A stretch of 64,000 nucleotides of DNA. Origin: CAVQND01 sp964653485 (GTDB lineage: Bacteria; Verrucomicrobiota; Verrucomicrobiia; Limisphaerales; UBA8199). Location of the stretch: positions 10,626-74,625 of the forward strand of contig CAZZFF010000013.1 in NCBI GenBank assembly GCA_964653485.1, in the 5' to 3' direction. Under the pieces are notes generated by a model that was given only the letters and a program-made list of their open reading frames with translations, did not search any database and was not told where the DNA came from. Both the position numbers and the translations under genes were made by a program. Shown here in pieces: positions 9,499-18,670 of this stretch (positions are counted from its first letter, which is position 1; every line of letters begins with the position of its first letter).

Positions 9499-12093
9499 AT
9501 GAAAGAACCACTCCTATCAAACATGCGAATTCCGGCAATTCCGTTCGTGAGGTTGTTGCGGCCATTTTGGATGTCGCCCTCGTTTTCCCGGTCTTGCCGG
9601 GAGAGGCTTGTGCGCCCGGCGCTGGCGGCGCTTCTTCTGGTCTTCACAACCCAGGCGCGCGCGGCCGAGGCCCCCGCCGGCGCCACGAACCTGGTGCCGC
9701 GCGCTGGCTTGCTGCTGCTCACCGGCGGCCGCCAGGCGCGCAGCCCGTTCCATACCGATGCCGTCGAGTTGGCCATCGTGACGGAGAAATGGTCCGCGCC
9801 CAGGGCCGGGGACACGGTGTCGCTGCCTAACGGCTCCAATGCCACCTGGCAGGCCGCCGGCGCCAAGGCGGATGGGACGTTCTCCCTGGCAGAAGGGCGG
9901 GGGGGCTATCTCTACCTGCCGGTGACTTCCGACCGTGACCAAGCGGCTCTGCTCAAGGCCGCGGGCCACTCGATGGTCTATGTGAACGGGGAACCGCGTC
10001 CCGGGGACCTCTACCGCAACAGCGGTGTCCCGCTGCCGGTCCACCTGCGCCCCGGCACGAATGATATGCTCTTCGTCGCCGGGCGAGGAGACATCCGCGT
10101 CGAACTTTTCCCGACCGTCAAAGCCATCACGCTGGCGCCGCAAGACACCACGCTGCCGGACCTTCTCCAAGGGCGTGACAACAACACCTGGGGCGCGGTC
10201 ATCATCGTCAACGGCACTGCGGCGTCGCTTTCGGGTCTGGCCTTGACCGCCTCGACCCGCCGCGGCAAATCCACAACGACGCCGGTGCCCGAGGTCCTTC
10301 CTTATAGCATCCGGAAGGCCGGCTTTCAAATTCGCGACGACGGCCGGGGCGGCACCAACCGCGAGTTGTTGACCCTCGTGCTGTCCAAAACGAAACCGGG
10401 GCCGCGGCAGGTCCTGGACTCGGTCCAGGTGGACCTTCGTGTCCGCCGGCCCGGCGAGACCTACAAACGGACATTCGTCAGCGAGATCGACGGCAGCGTG
10501 CAGTATTTTGCCGTCACCCCGGCGTATCCGGTTGACCCGGCGCATCCCGCGCGGGCGCTGGTCTTGAGCCTTCATGGCGCGAGTGTCGAGGCCCTGGGAC
10601 AGGCCTCGGCGTATGCCCCGAAGACCTGGGCCCAGATCATCGCTCCCACGAATCGGCGGCCTTACGGCTTCGATTGGGAAGACTGGGGACGCCGCGACGC
10701 TTTGGAAGTGCTGGACATCGCCCAGCGCGAATTCGGCACCGATCCGGGCCTGACCTATCTCACCGGGCATTCCATGGGCGGGCATGGCGCCTGGCAGATC
10801 GGGGCGACCTGTCCCGACCGGTTCGCCGCGATCGGTCCCAGTGCCGGTTGGATCAGCTTCTTCTCGTATGTGGAGGTTCCGCGCAACGAGAGCACCAACG
10901 CGGTCCGGCGGCTGCTCCAGAGGGCCGCGACCCCGATGGACACCCTCGTCCTTGCCAGCAACTACCTGCACCACGGCATTTACATTCTGCACGGCGAGGC
11001 CGATGACAATGTGCCGGTCAGCGAAGCCCGCGCCATGCGCAAGGTGTTGGAGGGGTTCCACAGCGATTTCAAATACCACGAGCAGCCGGGCGCCGGCCAC
11101 TGGTGGGGCAACGCCTGCGTCGATTGGCCGCCCCTCTTCGACCTGCTCGCGCATCACCGGATTCCCGGCGATGAGAGCGTGCATGAGGTCAATTTCACCA
11201 CCGCCAATCCGGGGGTGTCGGCCTCCTCGCACTGGGCCTTTATCGAGGCCCAGGAGCATCCATTGGCGCGCAGCAGCGTTCGTCTCCGCCTGGACCGGGA
11301 CGCGGGCGGTCTTTCCGGCCGCTTCAGCGGCGCCACGGAGAACGTCGCCCGCCTGGCCTTGAAGCATCCCGGCTGCCCGCGTGGCGGCACGTTCAATGTG
11401 GAACTCGACGGCCAGCAGTTGACCCATATCGCGGTGAGCGCGTCTGAGCCCATGCTTTGGTTTGCGCGCGAAAGGGGTGTCTGGCGGACCGTCTTCGCCC
11501 CCTGTCCCAGCCTGAAGGGTCCGGCACGCTACGGTCCATTCAAGGAGGCTTTCAATCATCGTTTTCTCATGGTTTACGGGACCCGCGGCACGCCCGAGGA
11601 AAACGCCTGGGCCTTGGCCAAGGCCCGGTTTGACGCCGAGAGTTTTTGGTATCGCGGCAATGGAAGCATCGATGTTCTGCCCGATACCCGCTTCGACCCG
11701 AAACGGGAACCGGACCGGGGCGTCATCCTCTACGGAAACGCGGGGAGCAACGGCGCTTGGGACCCGTTGCTGCGGGACAGCCCCGTCCAGGTTGCCGCGG
11801 GGCGGGTCCGGGTTGGCTCCCGCGAATGGGAGGGGGCGGACCTGGCCTGCCTTTTCCTGCGTCCTCGTCCGGGCAGCGAGACCGCCTGTGTCGGCGTGGT
11901 GAGCGGCTCGGGCCTCGCCGGGATGAAGCTCACCGACCGCGCGCCTTATTTCATTTCCGGCGTGGCGTTCCCGGATTGCACCGTGTTCGGCCCCGCCGTC
12001 CTGGCCAAAGGCGCCGACGCCGTCCTGGCCACGGGGTTCTTTGGGAATGACTGGACGGTGGAGGGCGGCGACTTCGCGGGGTTGGCCAATTAG
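9499..12093 (+). CDS. Large secreted alpha/beta-hydrolase (esterase/peptidase S9-like)
   Basis: The product has about 864 residues. The exact start is uncertain: 9499 has a GGGAG stretch upstream, but the signal-like hydrophobic run (PALAALLLVFTTQARA) lies at about residues 40-55, so a start at 9523 or 9571 is possible. A beta-rich N-terminal region precedes the alpha/beta-hydrolase core. The catalytic triad is readable: Ser425 in GHSMGGHGAW, Asp502 or Asp503 in HGEADDNVP, and His534 in GAGHWWG. About 300 further residues form a second beta-rich region. It is probably a periplasmic or exported carbohydrate esterase or prolyl-oligopeptidase-like hydrolase. It is followed on the same strand by an oxidoreductase and an MFS transporter, suggesting a catabolic cluster. 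Confidence 0.75.
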   Translation: MKEPLLSNMRIPAIPFVRLLRPFWMSPSFSRSCRERLVRPALAALLLVFTTQARAAEAPAGATNLVPRAGLLLLTGGRQARSPFHTDAVELAIVTEKWSAPRAGDTVSLPNGSNATWQAAGAKADGTFSLAEGRGGYLYLPVTSDRDQAALLKAAGHSMVYVNGEPRPGDLYRNSGVPLPVHLRPGTNDMLFVAGRGDIRVELFPTVKAITLAPQDTTLPDLLQGRDNNTWGAVIIVNGTAASLSGLALTASTRRGKSTTTPVPEVLPYSIRKAGFQIRDDGRGGTNRELLTLVLSKTKPGPRQVLDSVQVDLRVRRPGETYKRTFVSEIDGSVQYFAVTPAYPVDPAHPARALVLSLHGASVEALGQASAYAPKTWAQIIAPTNRRPYGFDWEDWGRRDALEVLDIAQREFGTDPGLTYLTGHSMGGHGAWQIGATCPDRFAAIGPSAGWISFFSYVEVPRNESTNAVRRLLQRAATPMDTLVLASNYLHHGIYILHGEADDNVPVSEARAMRKVLEGFHSDFKYHEQPGAGHWWGNACVDWPPLFDLLAHHRIPGDESVHEVNFTTANPGVSASSHWAFIEAQEHPLARSSVRLRLDRDAGGLSGRFSGATENVARLALKHPGCPRGGTFNVELDGQQLTHIAVSASEPMLWFARERGVWRTVFAPCPSLKGPARYGPFKEAFNHRFLMVYGTRGTPEENAWALAKARFDAESFWYRGNGSIDVLPDTRFDPKREPDRGVILYGNAGSNGAWDPLLRDSPVQVAAGRVRVGSREWEGADLACLFLRPRPGSETACVGVVSGSGLAGMKLTDRAPYFISGVAFPDCTVFGPAVLAKGADAVLATGFFGNDWTVEGGDFAGLAN

Positions 12094-12177
12094 GCGTCGC
12101 GAAGTGGCCGTTGCACTCCGGTTTGCGATTTGACTGGCCGCCATCCTCGGAAAAATGGAATATGCACGGAAAAGAAT

Positions 12178-13548
12178 ATGAACCGCCGAAGATTCCTACG
12201 AACGAGCGGCCTCGGATGCGCCGCGATAGCGTTGACCCAATTCCCAGCGTTTTCCGCCGAGCTGGCCGACCAGAAAAAAAGGGTCGGGCTGATCGGCAGC
12301 GGATGGTATGGCAAAGTGGATTTGCTGCGCCTCATCCAGGTAGCCCCCGTCGAGGTGGTGTCGATATGCGACGTGGACAAACGGATGGTGGCCGAGGCTG
12401 TCGACATCGTGGCGGAGCGGCAGCTATCGAAGAAGCGACCGCGTGCCTACGGCGATTACCGTGAAATGCTCAAAGAGAAGGATCTGGATGTGGTGCTGAT
12501 CGCCACGCCCGACCACTGGCATGCGTTGGCAATGCTCGAGGCGGCGCAAGCGGGGGCCGACATCTATGTGCAGAAGCCGATCGGGGTGGATGTGATGGAA
12601 TGCCAGGCCATGCTGGCGGCGGCGCGCAAGCACGGCCGCGTGGTCCAGGTGGGCATGCAACGCCGCAGCACGCCGCATTTGTTCGAGGCGCGCGAACTGA
12701 TCGAGGAAGGCCGTTTGGGCCGGATTGGGCTCGTGGAGACCTATTGCTACGGCCGGCGCGGCATCAGCAACCCGCCCGACCAGGCGCCACCGGGGAACTT
12801 GGACTACGAGATGTGGACAGGCCCGGCGCCGATGCGCCCCTTCAACGCCGGCATTCATCCCCGTAGTTGGCGCGATTACATGGAGTATGGCAATGGCACG
12901 ATCGGGGACATGGGCGTTCACATGGTTGACATGGTGCGCTGGATGATGGGCCTGGGCTGGCCCAAAAGGATTTCCTCCACCGGCGGCAACTATTTCCACA
13001 AGGAGGGCAAGCCGAATATCCCCGACATGCAGAATGCCATTTTCGACTACGGCGACTTGCAGGTGACCTGGCAGCACCGGCATTTCGGGGGGAACCCGGA
13101 CCCGCAATACTGGTGGGGGGCCAATTTCTATGGAGAAAAAGCGACGCTCAAGGCGAGCGTCTTCATGTTTGACTTTATCCCGCTGGACGGGGGAGCTCCC
13201 ATTCACCGGGAGTGGAATGACCCCAAGGCCAAATACCCGGTCGATAGCGATCAGTATCCGGAAGACAAGACGGAGAGGGGCATCGAGTATCATGTCGCCC
13301 CGGCCATCCGCGGGCACATGAAGGACCTCCTGCAATGCACCGCCAGCCGGGGGCGCCCCCGGGCGGACATCGCCGAGGGAAGCACGTCCACGAGCATGTG
13401 CGTGCTCGCCAACCTCTCGCTGCAATTGAAGCGGAGCCTGGCCTGGGATGAAGCCAAAGGCCAGGTCGCGGGTGACGAGGAGGCCAATCGGCTGCTGGCG
13501 CGCCCCTACAGAGCGCCTTGGCGCCATCCAACGCCCGAGCAGGTCTAG
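12178..13548 (+). CDS. Tat-exported Gfo/Idh/MocA-family oxidoreductase
   Basis: The ATG at 12178 starts a classical Tat signal (MNRRRFLRTSGLGCAAIAL); an earlier in-frame ATG at 12130 is less likely. The protein has a Rossmann motif (VGLIGSGWYGKVDL), VVLIATPDHWHALA, and a QKPIGVD motif in the position of the EKP lysine motif. Its C-terminal substrate domain includes GTIGDMGVHMVDMVRWMMG. It has about 456 residues, the usual size for exported members. It probably acts on a sugar or sugar derivative released by the neighbouring esterase, but this is inference from position. It lies 84 bp after the esterase gene. Confidence 0.9.
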   Translation: MNRRRFLRTSGLGCAAIALTQFPAFSAELADQKKRVGLIGSGWYGKVDLLRLIQVAPVEVVSICDVDKRMVAEAVDIVAERQLSKKRPRAYGDYREMLKEKDLDVVLIATPDHWHALAMLEAAQAGADIYVQKPIGVDVMECQAMLAAARKHGRVVQVGMQRRSTPHLFEARELIEEGRLGRIGLVETYCYGRRGISNPPDQAPPGNLDYEMWTGPAPMRPFNAGIHPRSWRDYMEYGNGTIGDMGVHMVDMVRWMMGLGWPKRISSTGGNYFHKEGKPNIPDMQNAIFDYGDLQVTWQHRHFGGNPDPQYWWGANFYGEKATLKASVFMFDFIPLDGGAPIHREWNDPKAKYPVDSDQYPEDKTERGIEYHVAPAIRGHMKDLLQCTASRGRPRADIAEGSTSTSMCVLANLSLQLKRSLAWDEAKGQVAGDEEANRLLARPYRAPWRHPTPEQV

Positions 13549-13690
13549 AAGCCGGGACACCGGCGACCTGAATGTGCCCCGGGCCACGGACCCGCAGGCG
13601 CAACGGGACCGCGCTTACATTGCCGGCAGAACGGATCGACCTGTAACGGTCCCGCCGACTCTCGCTTCCCCCAGTTTGGGCCTATCACAA

Positions 13691-14944
13691 ATGCAGCCAC
13701 AGCAGCTTGAAGTCCCGGCGGCAACCGGTCCCATCCGGCCGGAACCTACCCTCTATGCGGTTCTCCTGGCCGTCAGTTTCTCGCATCTGCTCAATGACAC
13801 CATTCAGTCCCTAATTCCCTCACTCTATCCCTCGGTGAAGGAGATGTTCCACCTGACCTTCACCCAGGTGGGCTTGATTACGCTCACGTTTCAACTGACC
13901 GCCTCGCTGCTGCAGCCGCTGGTCGGCTTTTATACGGACCGCCGGCCAATGCCCTTTTCCCTCGCCATTGGCATGGGCTTTACCCTGGTGGGGCTGGTGG
14001 TCCTGTCGGTGGCCTGGAATTTCCCGCTCCTGCTGTTGGCGGTTGGCCTTGTGGGCCTGGGGTCGGCGGTCTTCCACCCGGAGGCTTCACGGTTGGCGCA
14101 TTTGGCTTCCGGTGGGCGGCGCGGGTTGGCGCAGTCGCTCTTCCAGGTCGGCGGCAATGCCGGGGCCTCGCTTGGCCCCCTGTTGGCCGCCGTGGTCATC
14201 GCGCGCAGGGGACAATCACGGGTGCTCTGGTTCTCGCTGGCTGCCATGGCGGGGATCGTCATTCTCTGGCGCCTGGGGAGGTGGTACGAGGACCACGCGC
14301 TCGAAAGGCAACGACATCATCAGGACACGAGACGCGAGCCTGCCACCGGCTTGCCGCGGCGGAAGGTGGTCTTTTCGCTGGCCATCCTGATGGTGCTGCT
14401 CTTCTCGAAGTACTTCTATCTGGCGAGCTTGACCAGTTACTACACATTCTACCTGATCGCCAAATTCCATCTGTCGATCCAAAATGCGCAGGTCCATCTG
14501 TTCCTGTTCTTGTTTTCCGTGGCGACGGGGGCATTGATCGGCGGGCCGGTGGGCGACCGTGTCGGCCGCAAGTACGTCATCTGGGTCTCGATTCTTGGCG
14601 TGGCGCCTTTCACGCTGTTGCTGCCCCATGCCGGCCTGGTCTGGACGGGAATTCTCACGGTGTTTATCGGGCTGATTTTGTCCTCGGCCTTCTCGGCCAT
14701 CCTGGTTTATGCCCAGGAGTTGGTTCCGGGGCGGGTCGGCATGATCTCCGGCCTGTTTTTCGGCCTTGCGTTTGGGTTGGGTGGCATCGGTTCGGCCGTG
14801 TTGGGCCGGCTGGCGGACCATACCAGCATTTATTTCGTGTTCCGTGTCTGCTCGTTTCTCCCCTTGCTCGGCATCTGCGCCGGCCTTCTTCCGGATTTGA
14901 ATGGCCGGAGGCAGGCCGAAGCGCCCGGCCTGGGACACCGATAA
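13691..14944 (+). CDS. MFS transporter of the fosmidomycin-resistance (Fsr) type
   Basis: The start at 13691 (MQPQQLEV) is chosen because the preceding in-frame sequence overlaps the oxidoreductase gene and is low-complexity. The 417-residue protein has about twelve hydrophobic segments. Features typical of Fsr-type permeases are SFSHLLNDTIQSLIPSLYP near the N-terminus, GLITLTFQLTASLLQPLVGF, a TDRRP loop between helices 2 and 3, and GSAVFHPEASRLA. A second RVGRK loop follows helix 8. It is an inner-membrane drug or metabolite exporter, and the natural substrate is unknown. It follows the oxidoreductase by about 140 bp. Confidence 0.82.
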   Translation: MQPQQLEVPAATGPIRPEPTLYAVLLAVSFSHLLNDTIQSLIPSLYPSVKEMFHLTFTQVGLITLTFQLTASLLQPLVGFYTDRRPMPFSLAIGMGFTLVGLVVLSVAWNFPLLLLAVGLVGLGSAVFHPEASRLAHLASGGRRGLAQSLFQVGGNAGASLGPLLAAVVIARRGQSRVLWFSLAAMAGIVILWRLGRWYEDHALERQRHHQDTRREPATGLPRRKVVFSLAILMVLLFSKYFYLASLTSYYTFYLIAKFHLSIQNAQVHLFLFLFSVATGALIGGPVGDRVGRKYVIWVSILGVAPFTLLLPHAGLVWTGILTVFIGLILSSAFSAILVYAQELVPGRVGMISGLFFGLAFGLGGIGSAVLGRLADHTSIYFVFRVCSFLPLLGICAGLLPDLNGRRQAEAPGLGHR

Positions 14945-15279
14945 GTTTGGCAGATTTTCCCCGTCACCGGGTTCTTACTGGTAGAACGATGACGACGGAC
15001 AGCCAACAACTGCTTTCGGGGCGGTCTCTCTGGATGAAAATGAGGGCAAGGTCAATGCGGACACCTCCCTGCAGAACATCGATAAACTCGAAAGGCTGAT
15101 AAAGTCTTGGAGCGATCAGGATAGGACGGCCGTCCCGGAGGACTTGTGCCCGGTTTGCGAGCAGAAGTCCATCGTCGTGGGTGAAGGCAAAGACGAACGT
15201 CGCGAAGTTCGGATTTGGCCCCTCCCTTTTTCAAATCGCTTGAGGGGAACGCGGCTTGGCGGCGTATTAACACACGGTG
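14945..15279. other. Spacer before the metal-efflux operon; unrecognised open stretch
   Basis: This 335-bp gap should contain the promoter of the efflux operon. A plus-strand frame without a good start codon reads through it and encodes LQNIDKLERLIKSW and then CPVCEQ, which looks protein-like but matches nothing I know and runs 160 bp into the next gene. It may be a decayed gene remnant or chance. No clear metal-regulator operator was found. Confidence 0.35.
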
Positions 15280-16707
15280 ATGGAAAAAACGAACAGTCCT
15301 GGGCCGAATCGCGTCTTGCACGCGAGCGCCGTTGTTGCTGTGGTCTTGCTGCTGGCAGGCTGCAAAGGCTTCCCGACCCAGAGCGAAAAGGAGGCTCGCG
15401 GCCAGGCTCAAACCGTCGCCTCAGCTTATCGGCCGCATGAGCAAGAGCCCGCGCTGCCGGTCCTGACGGCCGCTTCGAGCCTCAGCAATTATCTCAGCTA
15501 CGCGCTGCTCAACCAGCCGAAGGTTGAGGCTGCTTATTACAACTGGAGCGCATCCATCGAACGGATCACGCAGGCGCGGTCGTTCCCCGACCCGCAGTTC
15601 ACTTTTCAGATGGATATTCAGAACGTCGTGACTTCGATCATGCCCGGGCTGATGGGGACCATTCCCTGGCCCGAGAAACTTCGGGTTGGAGCGAACATCG
15701 CCTCGGACGAAAGCCAGTCCAAGTACTTTGCTTTTCAGGCCGCCGTCCTGGAGAGCGCTTTCGAGGTAAAACGCACGTATTACCAACTTCATTTCTTGGA
15801 GGAGAAAATCCGCGTCAATCAGGACACACTGAAGCTGCTATCCGACCTGGAGAAGCTCGCCCGGACCCAGAACGAGGTGGGTAAGGTAACGCTGCAAGAC
15901 GTGCTGCGCGCGCAAATCGAGCAGGACCGGCTCAAGACCGAGATTGCCAACTTGGAGGACGCGCGCAACTCGCTCCAAGCCCAGTTCAAAGCCGCGCTGG
16001 GTCTGGGAGCCGATGCTCCAACGCCCCCAATCCCCCTTCAATTCGAATCCACGACCCTGGACCTTACGGCGGACGACCTGTTCGATAAGGCTCTCGCACA
16101 GAATGCGCGCCTCAAAGCCATGGAAGCCGACGTGCGCGCCGCGGAAGCCAGCATGATCCTCGCGCGGAAGGCGCGTCTGCCGGATTTCAGCCTGGGGTTC
16201 ATGGCCGACGTGAAGGCGAATCCGACTCTTTACCGTCTGCCCGGCGGGCCGGGCGCGGTCTCGCTCCCCATCTGGCGCGATAAAATCGCGGCACAAATTG
16301 CCGAGGCCCTGGCCAACAAACGTTCGGCCCAGGCGCAACTGTCGGACGAGCAGATTGCGCTCGCGGTGGATTTCGCCGAAAGATCGTTCCTTTACCGCGA
16401 GGCGACCCGCAATCTGGCGCTCTTGAATGACCAACTCCTGCCCAAGGCGCGGCAATCGCTGGAAGTGGCCCGGTCCGGTTACCTGGGGGGCCAGATCGAC
16501 TTTTTTAACCTGACCGACGCCGAACGAACTCTGCTTGAGTTCAAGTTGGATAAGGTCGAAGCGACCCTGCAGCGCGAAATCGTTCTGGCGGAACTGTCTC
16601 TGATCATTCGGGGCATGCCGCCGGCGAATGTTGCGATGGATTCCAAGACCTCCGGGATGCCCCGCGGCAACGCTTCCGCCCCCAAGAAAATGGGCGGAGG
16701 AATGTAA
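15280..16707 (+). CDS. TolC-family outer-membrane lipoprotein, metal efflux channel
   Basis: The ATG at 15280 follows an in-frame GTG at 15277. A lipoprotein signal is visible (VVAVVLLLAGCKG), so the mature N-terminal Cys is lipidated. The remaining protein of about 445 residues shows two similar halves of long amphipathic helices, as in CusC/TolC-type outer-membrane factors. It would form the trimeric outer-membrane exit duct for the pump encoded by the next two genes. It lies 24 bp before the adaptor gene and is the first gene of the operon. Confidence 0.85.
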   Translation: MEKTNSPGPNRVLHASAVVAVVLLLAGCKGFPTQSEKEARGQAQTVASAYRPHEQEPALPVLTAASSLSNYLSYALLNQPKVEAAYYNWSASIERITQARSFPDPQFTFQMDIQNVVTSIMPGLMGTIPWPEKLRVGANIASDESQSKYFAFQAAVLESAFEVKRTYYQLHFLEEKIRVNQDTLKLLSDLEKLARTQNEVGKVTLQDVLRAQIEQDRLKTEIANLEDARNSLQAQFKAALGLGADAPTPPIPLQFESTTLDLTADDLFDKALAQNARLKAMEADVRAAEASMILARKARLPDFSLGFMADVKANPTLYRLPGGPGAVSLPIWRDKIAAQIAEALANKRSAQAQLSDEQIALAVDFAERSFLYREATRNLALLNDQLLPKARQSLEVARSGYLGGQIDFFNLTDAERTLLEFKLDKVEATLQREIVLAELSLIIRGMPPANVAMDSKTSGMPRGNASAPKKMGGGM

Positions 16708-16731
16708 GTTGCGCATGAACGACTTGCTTTT

Positions 16732-18657
16732 ATGAAACTCGCGGCTCTTTTCATTGCGACCGTCTTGGTTGCGGGCGGCGCCGGCCTGTTGCTGACCGGG
16801 TGCGGTCCCGCTCATACTTCTGCATCGAGCGCTGACTCACCCAAGACACTCTACACCTGCGGCATGCACCCGCAGGTCGTCCAGGACAAACCGGGCAACT
16901 GTCCCATCTGCGGCATGAAACTCACCCCCATCCGCAAACAAGCCGAACCCGCGAAAGGCGGGTCAAGCGCCTCATCAGGCGAGCGCAAAATCAAATACTA
17001 CAAATCCACCATGATGCCGGGCGAGGTGAGGCAGGCGCCGGGCAAGGATACGATGGGCATGGACATGGTCCCGGTCTATGAGGATGAGGCCGCAGCGGCG
17101 GCTTCGCAGGCTATCGAGATCGACCCGGTAACCACCCAGACCATGGGCATCCGCACCGCGACGGTCACGCGAGGGGCGCTGCGCCGGACCATTCGCACGG
17201 TGGGCGCCATTGACTACAACGAAACCGCTTTGGAGGACGTGACGACCAAGTTCAAAGGGTGGATCGAGAAACTCTACGTGGATGCCACCGGCCAGCAGGT
17301 TCATCGCGGCGACCCGTTGTTCGATATTTATTCGCCGGAGCTTTACAGCGCTCAGCGCGAGTACTCGCTCGCCCTGGAGCAGGGAACCAATGCCTCCGGC
17401 GGCTCCTCGCTCAGAGTAAGCGCCCTCACCAAGCTGCAGTTTTTCGACATCTCGGCCGGGCAAATCGCCGAATTGGAGCGCACCGGCCAGCCGACCAAAA
17501 CCATGCGCATCGTGGCGCCGATGGACGGTGTTGTGGTCGAGAAGATGGTGGTGCAGGGTCAGATGGTGGACCCGGGAATGAAACTCTACCGGTTGGCGGA
17601 CCTGGGGCTGGTGTGGGTGCAAGCCCAAATCTACGAGCAAGACCTGGCCTATGTGAAGTTGGGCCAGGAAGCCACCGTTACCCTCTCCTACCTCCCGGAT
17701 CGTGAGTTCCGCGGGCGGGTGACCTATGTTTATCCGGACGTTGACGAGAAAACACGCACGGCGCGCGTGAGGATGGAGTTCCACAATCCAGGGTTCTTCT
17801 TGAAGCCGGGCATGTTCGCGACGGTCCTGGTCTCCGCCGAGTTGGAGCCCTCCGTCCTGTTGGTGCCCGATATGGCTGTTTTACGCAGCGGCGAGAAGAA
17901 CACTGTCTTCGTCGCATTGGCGGAGGGCAAGTTCGAGCCACGGACCGTCACCCTGGGGCCACAGGCCGAGAACGATATGTACCAGGTCATCAGCGGCCTC
18001 AAGGAAGGCGAACGGATCGTTACGTCTGGACAGTTCATGCTGGATTCAGAAAGCCAGCTCCGCGAAGCGATCCAGAAAATGCTGGAGCCGAAAAGGTCCG
18101 GTGAGGCTGAGCCGGGCAAGAATGGCGGTCGCGAGGGCATGGCTGGCGGCCACGAAGCCACGAAAGAGGCGGCCTCCGCGGATGAAACGGCCCTCAAGTA
18201 CATCTGCCCGATGCCGGAGCATGTCTCCATCCAATACGATCATCCCGGCAAGTGCTCCATCTGCGGCATGACGCTTGTGCCGGTGTCGGCCGCGGCATTG
18301 CGGCAACTGCAGCCTGGCGGCCAACTGCTTTATTACACCTGCCCGATGCCCGAACACAGCGACGTCCGCTCCGATAAACCGGGCAAGTGCCCCAAGTGCG
18401 GCATGACGTTGATTCCCGTGCTGCAGGCGCCACCCCTCTCGAAACCCGCCACGAACCAGGCCAGCGACCAGAAAGCCCAAGCGCTGCCCGCCACCCTTTA
18501 TACCTGCCCCATGGCGGCCCATGCCAACGTCGTGTCTGACAAGCCTGGGAAATGTCCGAAATGCGGGGTGGACCTGGTGCCCGCCAGCACGGTCCCCCAC
18601 GGCAAGATCGCGGAAGAGAACTGGCGCAAGGCGCACGCGGCCGAACCTCAGCAATGA
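16732..18657 (+). CDS. cusB: CusB-type RND efflux adaptor with five heavy-metal-binding modules
   Basis: The 641-residue lipoprotein (lipobox LLLTGC) is the periplasmic adaptor of a heavy-metal RND pump. Its core (about residues 125-450) has the barrel-sandwich hybrid (KFKGWIEKLYVDATGQQVHRGD) and beta-barrel expected of CusB. A Cys/Met/His module follows the lipid anchor (YTCGMHPQVVQDKPGNCPICGM, residues 42-63). A degenerate second copy lies at about 80-115 (YYKSTMMPGE...GKDTMGMDMVPVYE). Three tandem copies lie at the C-terminus, starting near residues 489, 534 and 589, each with CPM and GKC-CGM/V motifs. Family members commonly have one or two such modules; five is high. It probably ferries Cu(I)/Ag(I) to the pump. 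Confidence 0.88.
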   Translation: MKLAALFIATVLVAGGAGLLLTGCGPAHTSASSADSPKTLYTCGMHPQVVQDKPGNCPICGMKLTPIRKQAEPAKGGSSASSGERKIKYYKSTMMPGEVRQAPGKDTMGMDMVPVYEDEAAAAASQAIEIDPVTTQTMGIRTATVTRGALRRTIRTVGAIDYNETALEDVTTKFKGWIEKLYVDATGQQVHRGDPLFDIYSPELYSAQREYSLALEQGTNASGGSSLRVSALTKLQFFDISAGQIAELERTGQPTKTMRIVAPMDGVVVEKMVVQGQMVDPGMKLYRLADLGLVWVQAQIYEQDLAYVKLGQEATVTLSYLPDREFRGRVTYVYPDVDEKTRTARVRMEFHNPGFFLKPGMFATVLVSAELEPSVLLVPDMAVLRSGEKNTVFVALAEGKFEPRTVTLGPQAENDMYQVISGLKEGERIVTSGQFMLDSESQLREAIQKMLEPKRSGEAEPGKNGGREGMAGGHEATKEAASADETALKYICPMPEHVSIQYDHPGKCSICGMTLVPVSAAALRQLQPGGQLLYYTCPMPEHSDVRSDKPGKCPKCGMTLIPVLQAPPLSKPATNQASDQKAQALPATLYTCPMAAHANVVSDKPGKCPKCGVDLVPASTVPHGKIAEENWRKAHAAEPQQ

Positions 18658-18670
18658 GCGTTCAAATGCC

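Noticed and set aside
9517..12144. An 875-codon open frame antisense to the esterase gene
   Set aside because: The esterase on the plus strand has a full catalytic triad and signal-like segment. The antisense frame shows no domain and mirrors codon bias.
15001..15440. Plus-strand frame with a CPVC motif before the Cus operon
   Set aside because: It has no usable start codon near its protein-like part and runs 160 bp into the channel gene. It is mentioned only as a possible remnant.
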